Part shown: in pieces, positions 34,867 to 45,543 of the stretch
Position numbering within the stretch: position 1 is the first letter of the stretch
How the letters are laid out: every line of letters starts with the position of its first letter
DNA from: Erpobdella octoculata
Lineage: Eukaryota > Annelida > Clitellata > Hirudinida > Erpobdellidae
Reading direction: 5' to 3'
NCBI GenBank assembly: GCA_963978895.1
Contig: OZ022242.1
Location: forward strand, 6,848,299-6,912,298
DNA: 64,000 bases
The notes under the pieces: model-generated
Told to the model about the DNA's origin: nothing
The model's input: only the letters and a program-made list of their open reading frames with translations
The model's database searches: none
Program-made: the position numbers and the translations under genes

Positions 34867-36273
34867 CTGACTCATAATCAACGCCGAGCTCAAACGCCTC
34901 ATCCTAGGAACGTGAAATTTGGAACTTATATTACTTTTATAGCGTAAACATCCGCTAAGAAAGGATTTTTGAAAATTTTGCTCCTGAGGGGAAAAAACTG
35001 GAAAACAAACTTTTTTCTAAAACAATGTATATCTCGAAAACCAAAAATGAAGAGATTTTGAAATTTGGTATATAGATTCTTTTTGAAAAATAAAAAGATA
35101 CGTGTTTCACCATTTTTTGAAAATTCGGTTTCCCGGACCTCAAATGTGGGCTGGAAAATTGGGTTATTTGGTTTTTAAAGTAGCTTCTACTCAAAAACAG
35201 TAAATACCACAGATGTAAAAATTATTATTTAGTTTCTTTTCTAAAAATAAAGATATACGTGTTTCACCATTTTTTACAAATTTGGTTTCCCGGACCTCAA
35301 ATGTGGGTTGTAAAATTGGGTTATTTGGTTTTTAAAATTTTGTAGCTTCTACTCGAAAACTGTTAATGCTACAAAAGTAAAAATTAGTATTTAGTTTCTA
35401 CTCTAAAAATAATGATATACGGGTTTCACAATTTTTTGAAAATTTGGTTTCCAGGACTTCAAATGTGGGGTGGAAAATAGGGTTATTTGGTTTTTAAAGT
35501 AACTGCTACTCAAAAACTGTAGATGCTACAGGAGTAAAAATTAGTATTTGGTTTCGACTCCAAAAATAATGATATACGTGTTTTACCATTTTTTGAAAAT
35601 TTGGTTTCCAGGAATTCAAATATGGGGTGGAAAATAGGGTTACTTGGTTTTTAAAGTAACTGCTACTCAAAAACTGTAAATGCTACAAAAGTAAAATTAG
35701 TATTTAGTTTCTACTCTAAAAATAATGATATACGTATTTCACCATTTTTTGAAAATTTGGTTTCCAGGACCTCAAATGTGAAGTGGAAAAAGGGTTATTT
35801 GATTTTAAAATAACTGCTACTCAAAAACTGTAAGTGCTACAGATGTGAAAATTAGTATTTTGAGGTTTTGTGCCGGTTAAAAGTAGATGAGTTCAGTTTA
35901 TCACCGGACGGACGGGCCAAGCCGTTATTTTAGGGTCTTCATACGGCCCTGCCCAAACCTTGAATCAAGGTGGGACGGGCCAATATTTTTAACCAAGTAT
36001 ATAGACATTTTAGTGATTTTAGGGTGTTCAGACGGGCCGGGCTAAACCTGAAGTCAAGGTGGGACGGGCCGAAGTTTTTCATCAAGTATATAGAACTTCT
36101 AGGCCTGTAAAAAAGGGGCCGGGCCAGGAATTTTGGTTTTTGAAACGGGCTGGGCCAAGTTGTCGACGGGCCGAGCCGAGACCTAAAAAATTGATCCGTG
36201 CAGTACTCTACTATGTAAGCACGGTTCAAATTCTCTAATTTCATGCGAGCGAAGCCGCTACGGGCACTGCTAG
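34828..36273 (+). mobile_element. non-autonomous Helitron (family 2), copy 1, inserted in LINE ORF2
   Basis: It begins TCTATATATATAAAAGAACA after an A and ends CACTGCTAG before a T. The hairpin AGCGAAGCCGCT (36248-36259, arms AGCG and CGCT) lies about ten bases before the terminal CTAG. These are the classic Helitron end rules (5' TC, 3' hairpin and CTRR, insertion between A and T, no duplication). The body has about five tandem units of roughly 160 bp, each with a TTTGGTTTCC-ACTTGG-type core (35097, 35250, 35413, 35570, 35727). After these comes a stretch rich in GGGACGGGCC. No protein is encoded. Confidence 0.9.
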
Positions 36274-36576
36274 TCTTACATATTACAGCTAGATTCATAA
36301 TTTCAATATCTATATACTTATGTTAACTTCGATACAAATATGTTAACTTATATATGCTTATGTTTACTCCTATACACTTATGTTAACTTTTATTTCTCTG
36401 TCTCGGTTCGTATTTAAATCTGAATTTTCGTTTATAGGTCGTCCAGTTAGCGGGAAGTAATTCCCTTTGGATGAACCTTTTGAGCACTTGATTTTTTTTC
36501 CTTATTTATAACTTCACTGTTGTACTTAATTGTTTTGTTTCGTGCTCAATAAATGTTCAAAAAAAAAAAAAAAAAA

Positions 36577-39313
36577 CAGGTGATGGTTTTCTCACAATGA
36601 CGCTCTCAAACATAAAACATGAATAAGTGTGAATACTTCGTTTGGCTCAATGACTTATGCTTTTTGTTGTTGTTTTGTTTCCGGTTATTTTTCCTGGAAA
36701 ATATTCCAATTCATGTGATTATGCAATTTGCTTCATCTTGAAGGTTGTGAGAAATAACTAATGTGATGTTGCAATTTGTTTTCTTTGTCCAATCACTTCA
36801 GTTCACGGATTCTTGCTTACTTACATTTATGTTCTGTTGAAGTTTTATCTTTCCCAAGAAATCTCATTCGTATTCTGTTTCCGTTTGTTTCCTCATAAAC
36901 TTTATCCTAAAATGCCAAAAAAACAACAATCTTCGTAAATTATCAATTATAAAAAAATAATTTTATCGTTTGGCACAGCATAAATTTTCCATTCACTTCT
37001 CGATGACTCAGATTGACTAACATAAAGTCATCAATTTGTCAAATTTAAAATATATAAACTTCTTAAACATAAAACTATTCTTCATTTGTTCCATTTTAAG
37101 AAACAGTTTTTTATCATGTGTTTCACATAATAAAAAAAAAGCAGTGACAGGGTTGTGGTGTTTTTTTTATTATACTGTTATTATATTATGATATATTTTT
37201 TATTTAAAACAATTGTTTAAATTATTTATAATCGTATACTAACTGTTTGAACTAGTGGTTGTTTTTATCGTGTTCAAAGCTGAGATTTTGTGTGTGAAAC
37301 TTTACCTTTAATATTTTCTAAGTTAGCATTTTAAATAGGGTAGTGTATTTAAATCTTTTGTATTCTGTGAAGAAGAATTAATATAAAATATTTTTTTTCT
37401 ATTTATTAAAAATCAAATTAAGGGTTGAACAATTGTACATACAAAAAGGTTCAACTTTATTTATTTTTAGGTTATAGATTATATCAGATTCAATTGTTAG
37501 TTACAATATTAAGAATGTACTTAGATTTAACTAAGCCATTTCAATATAGCTTATGGCGAAAGAATAATTTTATTGTTGATACAACTAAACAGCAAAATTG
37601 AGTACAACCAAATGAAAACAAAGCTTTCAAATTGAATTTTTTTAAATTTTAGATGACATGAAGTTGGATCCTGCAACTGACCTTAGTGACACATCGGGGT
37701 CAACAAACACCCTTCTTTCAACTACGACCACTTCCCTTACAACCACAGGAGAGAGCTTGGACCAAGACGACATCAAGAGATCATGTCCAGTGAGTTTATC
37801 AACTGGTGTTTCTATGGGGAGGAGGAGTGGGTAGGCCTGACATAATTTTATACTGTGTTTTCTTAAATGTTATGTTAGTTTTGAATTGAAATTTTGTGGT
37901 CTTTATTCATATTTCTGCTGATTTATTCTTTTAAGCAAGATTTTTCTTAGATTCAATTTTATTTATAAGTTATTTTATTTTGTATTATTGTTTTTTATAC
38001 ATCGGATTGAAACAAATCAAATCAAGACTAGTTAATTAAACTGCAAAAGAAGTTTGCATTCAGAAAATATAACCACATTAATTTTTTATGTATATTTAAT
38101 GATTTAATATTATGTATATTTAATGGCCTTTAGACCTGTAGAAAACGTGCTTTTATTTGATTTAACTTGTTTAATTATTTATCAATCACTAAAATAGTTT
38201 TCTTACACCAGCTATTCTTTTTTCCATGTCCAAATTTAACTAAACAATGAATATAAAGAAAATTATGCAAGTAATATGAGCAGTTCTTCAACATGTGCAC
38301 CATAAATGGATTTCAGTCAGACAGATTAATTTATCACAACAGTGGGGGGAGGAGGGGTGGGGTAGTGGGTCAATCAAACTTTATCTACTATTTATTATTC
38401 ATATATTCTTTAATTTTTAATTTTTTGTTTCTGGCTGTCATTTGAATCATAATTTTATATATTATATATTATTTACTTTTTGATTTTTTGTTTTTTATTT
38501 GCATCATTGAAATCTTTTTCTGTTCTTACTAATTTGTGTGTGTGTTAATGTGTAAATGGAAATTTTGATGATTGAATGAACTTCTAATCTGAGCTGAATG
38601 GGCGATGAATGGTTTCTTGCACTTTACTGTTGAAGTAGCTGAACAGGATTGAGATGTGGAGGAGAGAGAGAAAGAAAGAAAGAGAGAACTGATTTTTCTG
38701 CATAATGAACTTTCATAAATTGTTGTAAATAATAACTTAGGAATTATAGTAAATGAAATAAAAACATCATCTTATTACGCAAATCAAATCGCAAATCAAA
38801 TTGATGAACGCCTGCACGTGCAAAGTAATCTTGCGCGCTTAAGTTGGTTTGTCATGGAGAACTATATACTATATAACGTAGTAACATAATGGCCGGCCAG
38901 GAATAAATGAGGCTAAAAATTAATTGCGAGGAATTAATGAGGCTAAAAATAAGTAATTGAAAATGTTATGGTCGGATGGTTTGGTCAATATACACATATT
39001 ATTATTATTATTTATAAAAGTTCAGAGCCTTCAAAAATTATTTCTTCTCATAATCTTAACTCAGTTGATTCACATATTTTGTTTTCATCAATCTTCTTTA
39101 AATACTGCCATGCCTTCTATTTCTTCCTGTTCCTGTTTGGCCTAGTAATTCTATGTCTTTAAAACTTAATACATCAAAATTTAAATTAATATATTTTTGT
39201 AGACTTGGTAAATTAGCAAAAAATCATTGTAACTTTTCTTCCAATTTAATTAAACCATCAAATCTCATTTGTTATTTAGAATTTATCTTTACCTTTTAAC
39301 ATATTACTTATTA
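36577..39313. other. AT-rich interval; only one exon-like segment
   Basis: Apart from the exon at 37653-37789 there is no gene that I can support. A 31-base unit containing GAGGCTAAAAATAA is duplicated at about 38895-38955. A G-rich stretch lies near 38340, and the rest is AT-rich. Confidence 0.5.
37653..37789 (+). CDS. orphan internal exon of an unrecognised gene
   Basis: A 137-bp open stretch starts after TTTTAG and ends at a consensus GTGAGT donor. Read in the open frame it gives MKLDPATDLSDTSGSTNTLL, then a Thr/Ser-rich run (STTTTSLTTTGESLDQDD), then IKRSCP. It looks like part of a disordered, acidic/Thr-rich region. Its composition is unlike the AT-rich surroundings. No partner exon was found within several kilobases on either side, and I do not recognise the protein. 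Confidence 0.5.
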
Positions 39314-40557
39314 TCTATATATATATATAAAAGAACATGTCCTGACTGACTGACTGACTGACTGATAATCAATGCCGAGCTCAAACGCCTCATCCTAGGA
39401 ACGTGAAATTTGTAACTTATCCACTAAGAAAGGATTTTTGAAAATTTTGCTCCTGAGGGGAAGAAACTGGAAATCAAACTTTTTTCTAAAACAATGTATA
39501 TCTCGAAGACCAAAAATGAGATTTTGAAATTTGGTATATGGATTCTTCATGAAAAATAAAAAGATACGTGTTTCACCATTTTTTGAAAATTCGGTTTCCC
39601 GGACCTCAAATGTAGGTTGGAAAATTGGGTTATTTGGTTTTTAAAGTAGCTGCTACTCAAAAACTGTGAAAGCTACAGGAGTAAAAATTAGTATTTAGTT
39701 TCTACTCCAAAAATAATAAAATACGTGTTGTAGCATTTTTTGAAAATTTGGTTTCCAGGACTTCAAATGTGGGGTGGAAAATAGGGTTATTTGGTTTTTA
39801 AAGTAACTGCTACTCAACAACTGTAAATGCTACAAAAGTAAAAATTAGTATTTAGTTTCTACTCTAAAAATAAGGATATACGTGTTTCACCATTTTTTAA
39901 AATTTTGGTTTTCAGGACCTTAAATGTGGGGTGGAAAAAAGGTTTCTTTGGTTTTTAAAGTAACTGCTACTCAAAAACTGTGAATGCTACAGATGTCAAA
40001 ATTAGTATTTAGTATTTACTCAAAAAATAATGATATGTGTTTCAACATTTTTTAAAAATTTGGCTTTCTAGAACCTCAAATGTTGAAAATAAGGGTTATT
40101 TGATTTAAAAATAACTGCTACTCAAAAATTGTAAGTGCTACAAATGTAAAAATTAGTATTTTGAAGTTTTGTGGCGGTTAAAAGTAGCTAAGTCCAGTTT
40201 ATCACCGGCCGGGCCAAGCCGTTATTTTAGAGTCTTCACACGGGCCAGGCCAAACCTTAAATCAAGGTGGGACGGGCCGAGGTTTTTCACCAAGTATATA
40301 GATATTTTAGTGATTTTAGGGTCTTCAGTGTGGCCGGGCCGAAGTTTTTCATCAAGTATATATAACTTCTAGGCCTGTAAGAGTGGGCCCGGCCTAATTC
40401 AGACGGGCTGTGCCGGGCCAGGAGTTTGGGTTTTTAAAACGGGCTAGGCTAAGTTGTCGACGGGCTGAGCCGAGACCTAAAAAATTGATCTCTACTATGG
40501 ATGCATGGTTCAAACTCTCTAATTTCATGCGAGCGAAGCCGCTACGGGCACTGCTAG
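39314..40557 (+). mobile_element. non-autonomous Helitron (family 2), copy 2
   Basis: It has the same ends as the copy at 34828-36273: TCTATATATATATATAAAAG after an A, the AGCG/CGCT hairpin, and CACTGCTAG before a T. It is 1244 bp, with about four internal units of roughly 160 bp instead of five. The GGGCCGGGCC-rich part and the 5' block (GTCCTGACTGACTGACTGAC) are conserved. The open frames through it are repeat artefacts. Confidence 0.9.
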
Positions 40558-41069
40558 TATATATATATATATATTCGGGGGGTGAGTAATAAAATTCAAA
40601 ATCCGTAATTGCGTAATAAAATTTAAATTTAGGTTGCGTAACATCGTTTGAAAGCTTCAAGCAAGATTTATCTTTTTCTTTTCTGTGGTTTCAACTTAAA
40701 TTTCAATGTGTTTCATCCATCAATAGCTGTAATAATTTATTAGGTGAAAGTTGATTCAGCCTAGCTCTTATTCAATGTCTCCATTTAAACATAAGTATTT
40801 CTGATTTTTAACTTTTCTTCTCAAATTTTATAATAATTAATTTACTGTTTTTAATATAGGGTTCTAAAAATGGCTTTTTATAGCCGAAACTGGCCAGTTA
40901 ACCCGGATTGTTTTAATATTCATCTATTTTTATTGAATAAATTCTGTAATTACACTTCTCGTAATTTCAAATGGATGAAAAGGGCTTCAAAAACTTGTTA
41001 AGAAAGATGACCAACGTTAAGTGGTCAATTGTGTTCAATATAGCCTGTCTCAAAAAAAATATTATTCCA

Positions 41070-41127
41070 AAATATGTTATATATATATATACATATATAC
41101 ATACATATATATATATATATATATTTA

Positions 41128-41163
<36 letters not shown>
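41070..41163. repeat. AT/CATA microsatellite
   Basis: Imperfect AT and ACAT repeats of about 90 bp. Confidence 0.85.
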
Positions 41164-41165
<2 letters not shown>

Positions 41166-41409
41166 TTTATTAAAAGTCACCACATACTTACACGATACAA
41201 GTTTTTGAAGACTTCTTTCAACACTACGAAAATTCTTTCGCACACTTTCAACCGAAAACAGTTCACTATTCATCATTTTATTTAATTTGCCGACGCATTT
41301 CGGAGTACCTTTACTCCATTTTCAAGGCTCATTTTAAACAAAATCCGCAAAGAACTTAAAAAACATATAAGTTAAGTCGTTAAGATACAGAGGTAATAAA
41401 ACCGAAATG
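41164..41409. other. possible retroelement end (GCCGACGCATTTCGGAGTAC motif)
   Basis: The motif GCCGACGCATTTCGGAGTAC, followed by TTTACTCCATTTTCAAGGC, resembles terminal sequences that I associate with Penelope-like and similar elements. No reverse transcriptase was found nearby. This is a weak call made from sequence style only. Confidence 0.25.
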
Positions 41410-41417
41410 GTTAATAC

Positions 41418-42980
41418 AAACATCTGCGTCCCGATATCGTTATCTCGAATTCAATCGAGATTTCAAAACGATACGGGAGATCCCGTATCGCCATTGAAAC
41501 GATACAGCCTGCAGAAGAAGTCTCGTATCTATATAATTAGCGATACTTAAAATTTCATTCCCGATTAAAATCCCGAAAAATATCGAGATTTTTAACAAAT
41601 GTTTTCCAATAAATAACGAAAGTCATACATATTTAATTAACGATTGTCACAACTGTGAATATTTGCAATTGATTCATCAACATTGATTAATTAATCTACC
41701 TATTGACAGAAGTTTATAACTATTATCATCCCCACTTTAAATTCGGTTTTCCAGACAGCCTGTAGCTCCATTATTTACTATTTTTAGTCTGGGAACCGGC
41801 AGCAAAAAAGCCACGCTCCTCTTAGGCTGCTAGTCGAGCTCTGCATACTACTGATACTACAAGCCCTACAAGGCAATCGTACTCGCTGACATCGATGACT
41901 ATTATTATTAATGAGAATAATGAGTAATGTAATAGTAATGATCATTCTATGTTTATGTTTTGGTTTAGTCTGTTTCATAAACTTATTTTTTCAAATTTGT
42001 TACATAGAATTGGAATGATTATTTTAGTGTTTCGATATCCGTAATTGACCGTAATAGTAGCTCATCTAAGATATATCTTTATAATCTCGATGATATTCTT
42101 GGTTGTGTGTGAGTATGTGTGTGCCACCTGTAGTGTGCACGACAGTGCCGTAGCCCGTATCGTATGCAGCTGGAATTCGAAACTTTCTCAGCTTCTTTCT
42201 TGCTATTGCTAACCGCATTCGCCATCGCCTATAAATAAACACGCTGGGTTTTTTTTCACTTTCTTAATTCTTGCATAGAGGCACTTTCTCGTGTTTGTCA
42301 TCATTATCATGCCGCGTCACCGGGGTCAAATCTGGGAGTACTTTGAGGAAGAGACGGTCACACAGAAAGTCAATGACAAGGATGTAGAAGTAAATCTTGC
42401 CAGATGCAAAGACTGCGGGAAACAGTATCATTTTAATTTAATCTTAGTAATCTAGTAATCTCAATCTCAGTAATCTGCAATCTATTTCTATCTCCATTGG
42501 TTTTTCCACTTTCACTATTGAATTGCCTAAAAATGTCGTTCTTTTGGTGTGCTAGAAGGTTTTCTACTTTTCAATTACTTGAAAAAATAATTTTAATTTT
42601 TTTTTCATCGGCAAGTAAAATCATTTCATTAAATTGATAAACCACCGCATAATGCATACTAAATAAAGTAAATAAATACTTACTATCGGCGGTAGTGTTT
42701 TATTTAGAATCTAAATTTAGAAAAATATACGTACCGAAACTAAACAAATTAAACTTATTTCAAGTTGTAAAAAAAATTAAATTTGGTAAATTTTTATAAA
42801 TTTTTTAATATTTATTAATTTTTTTCAATGAATTTCCACTTCAGTCGAGATCCCGATATCGTATCGTATCGATATCGTATCGTTATTGTTCGAGGCGTCT
42901 CGTATCGTATCGTTTAATTCGAGGCAAATTTCAGAAATCGTATCGTATCGTTCCAAAAAATAACGGGACGCAGAAGCTTA
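41418..42980 (+). mobile_element. hAT-like element retaining only the BED finger
   Basis: The ends share TCTGCGTCCCG in inverted orientation (41422-41432 left; reverse complement 42966-42976 right). GTTAATAC flanks both sides (41410-41417 and 42981-42988), consistent with an 8-bp hAT duplication. Outermost bases of the two ends match poorly. Subterminal DNA is packed with ATCGTATCG-type repeats. Inside, one short frame encodes the start of a BED-finger transposase. The catalytic part is absent. Confidence 0.7.
42309..42455 (+). pseudogene. BED zinc-finger N-terminus of a hAT transposase
   Basis: The 48-residue frame begins MPRHRGQIWEYFEEETVTQK and contains LARCKDCGKQYHF. The aromatic WEYF followed by CxxC is the first half of a BED finger, as found at the start of many hAT transposases. 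The His pair that completes the finger is missing because the frame runs into unrelated AT-rich sequence and a TAG. Confidence 0.7.
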
Positions 42981-43158
42981 GTTAATACTTTGTTTATTGA
43001 AAAAATTTTGCTTAGTTTTTTTAAAGTTAAAAAATAAAAACATGAAGGACCGAAAATGTAAAACTGAAAAAAATATAGTTATAAAACATTGTTTTTGTTT
43101 GCCTTTTAATCTTAACTCCATTTTCTATTTTTGGATTTTCTTTTGTTCTGAAATTTTT

Positions 43159-44937
43159 TTAAACTCCATTTTCTATTTTTAGATTTTCATTGTTCTGAAA
43201 TTTTTTTCTTTTTTCTTTTACGATCTCAAAAGAATTGATCAATGTTTTTTTTGTAAAAAATGAAAATGTATTGAAATCATGTAAATATTCTTTTGAAATT
43301 GATTCAACAAATTCTTCAATAGTAGAAGCTTTTGGAATAAAACAATTAAAAAGATAAAAATATTTAGTATATGCCCACATTAGATGAAAACTCAATAGTA
43401 ATTTTTCTAATTTGTTCGAATAAATTTCTTCAGATGAAAAAATAATTGAAACCCATCCTTGTTTTAGTGATAATAAACATTTCCATATGGCATCCTCTAA
43501 AGAACCATGTACAGACTCAAAGATTATGTAACGGATACAATAATACCTGTATTTACAACTCCACATTGCTTTAAAAAACTTTTTAAGCTCACTGTTTTTT
43601 ATATCAATTCTGGATATAGTAAATAAAAACACCATAATTCTAGTAATTTCATCTGTATCAGAAGAATTGTTGTAATAATGTCTTAGAGGATTACCAAGTC
43701 TTTTGAGTGTGATATTAGTAATTATGGGAAGTTTTCTTCTTATTTTTGAAAGATGTTTTTTTTGTTGAGCCAAAGATAAAAAGTAATTTAAGCAAATATG
43801 AAATTGATGTGGTTTCCAGAAATCATTTTCCAAAGAAGCTATAATCCCATCAAATGTGATAAGGTTACTTACAACCTCAGAGCTCATCGGTGAAGGAAGT
43901 TTAAAATTGTTATTCGTATCATCAAAATGTTCAAAACGCAAACCTAAATACTTGAAATTTCTTGTGTGCCTCCACCTAACAGGTTCTTCAAACGTAGCAT
44001 ATTCATTACTTATATCTAAATAAACTAAATTAGGTAATTTGTCTATCATTCTATATATTAATTGTAGATTATAACAATTAATCACTCTAAAGCATGCGTT
44101 TTGACTTATATCAAGCCGAGATAAACTAGAAAGAGAGGATATTGAATTAACCAATTCTTCCAAAGACTCACCAAAATTCGTACTAATGCCTAATTTTTGA
44201 AGATTAACAAAACGAGAAAATTTGCTGATGGTGTTTTGTGCATGTATACAATGACATATACATAAAGTTTTTAAATTTTCAAAAGAAAATCTTATTTTGA
44301 GCAGGTCAATTAAGTCTTCTTTTATTTTCTGGTCAAAACAAGAACAGCGCCAATAGAGTCTAAGTAATTTTGGACAAAACCACTCAGGTCTCATTTCTGC
44401 ACTAATTCTGTCAGTTGACAACAAATGTATACAACATAAATCTAATTCTATTTCTTCTAAGTTCATAGAAAAAAAACATAGATTTTGCCAAAATTGTTTG
44501 AAAATCGGAATATCATACGTAACATATTTAAAGTAAAAACTATTCCCAGTACACGAAATACGAGTTAAATTTCCTCTACTCAAAATAGTTTGTAACGGTT
44601 GAAAAAATTTAAGAAGATTAGCCTGTGTTAGTATAAGTTCATGAAAGCAGTCAAATTTTAAAAAAAAAGGTATTATATGGGAAGGACATAGTTTTATTCC
44701 TGTGTTTTCAGCTCTAGCAATTATTTCTTGAAAAACTTTTGAGGAAATAATAACGCAGTTTTTAACTTTAAAAGGAAGACATTCAATCTCAGAAGATGGT
44801 TCGAGAAAAGTTTCTTTGAAGTTCCATATAACAAAATCTGTGCATGAAGATTTTAATGATAATATACCACGTAGACAACTCATTTTTAAAATTTGTTCTG
44901 TATATTTATTGTTATCACTGAACTTGTTTTCCAACAA
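43159..44937 (-). CDS. intronless ZYG11-like leucine-rich-repeat protein
   Basis: This uninterrupted 592-residue frame has several leucine-rich repeats, e.g. [57 protein letters not shown] and [11 protein letters not shown] helical C-terminal part follows ([20 protein letters not shown] and [19 protein letters not shown]). The [10 protein letters not shown] block followed by a helical segment resembles ZYG11/ZER1, substrate receptors of CUL2 ubiquitin ligases. A VHL-type BC box was not identified. Human ZYG11B has 744 residues. The translation could start at Met19 ([13 protein letters not shown]). The lack of introns among many-exon neighbours suggests a retrocopy or an expanded single-exon family. 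The frame is intact, so it may be functional. Confidence 0.6.
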   Translation of the reverse strand: MLENKFSDNNKYTEQILKMSCLRGILSLKSSCTDFVIWNFKETFLEPSSEIECLPFKVKNCVIISSKVFQEIIARAENTGIKLCPSHIIPFFLKFDCFHELILTQANLLKFFQPLQTILSRGNLTRISCTGNSFYFKYVTYDIPIFKQFWQNLCFFSMNLEEIELDLCCIHLLSTDRISAEMRPEWFCPKLLRLYWRCSCFDQKIKEDLIDLLKIRFSFENLKTLCICHCIHAQNTISKFSRFVNLQKLGISTNFGESLEELVNSISSLSSLSRLDISQNACFRVINCYNLQLIYRMIDKLPNLVYLDISNEYATFEEPVRWRHTRNFKYLGLRFEHFDDTNNNFKLPSPMSSEVVSNLITFDGIIASLENDFWKPHQFHICLNYFLSLAQQKKHLSKIRRKLPIITNITLKRLGNPLRHYYNNSSDTDEITRIMVFLFTISRIDIKNSELKKFFKAMWSCKYRYYCIRYIIFESVHGSLEDAIWKCLLSLKQGWVSIIFSSEEIYSNKLEKLLLSFHLMWAYTKYFYLFNCFIPKASTIEEFVESISKEYLHDFNTFSFFTKKTLINSFEIVKEKRKKFQNNENLKIENGV

Positions 44938-44964
44938 TTAAAAAGCATTGATAATAATTTAAAT

Positions 44965-45284
<320 letters not shown>

Positions 45285-45543
45285 TATATAACTAATTGTG
45301 AAAGAAATTGCATAAGAGAAAACTTGTGATTTTGAGAGTAAATGTATGTAAATTGAATATGTAAAAGTATCTTTATGGTTTATGACAGTTTTAAGTATCG
45401 CATGTCAATTAAAGCTCCATTTTTATTTCATAGTTTTTTTTCTTCTTTTTATTAGAAATTTTTTTAAGATACAAAAAAATATGAGAATTTAAATTATTAA
45501 TGAAAATATTTCTTCAATTATTATTATTTTTATCTTGCTGAAG

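Larger units (their letters stand above)
30937..36576 (+). mobile_element. CR1/Jockey-group LINE, near full length, split by a Helitron
   Basis: The element includes a 5' region with two tandem copies of a segment of about 76 bp (30937-31050, GAGTCGAATT in each), ORF1, ORF2 with endonuclease and reverse transcriptase, a 3' UTR with an AATAAA-like signal, and an 18-base A tail (36559-36576). A Helitron of 1446 bp (34828-36273) interrupts the last codons of ORF2. Without it the LINE would be about 4.2 kb. The clade assignment rests on ORF1/ORF2 layout and the FADDTNLF motif. No target duplication was identified. Confidence 0.88.

Noticed and set aside
38957..39162. Hydrophobic frames of 62-64 codons
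   Set aside because: T-rich, low-complexity sequence with overlapping frames; no homology recognised.
42997..43182. Small plus-strand frame next to the LRR gene
   Set aside because: Phe/Lys-rich low-complexity sequence that includes a short duplicated segment (CTCCATTTTCTATTTTT).
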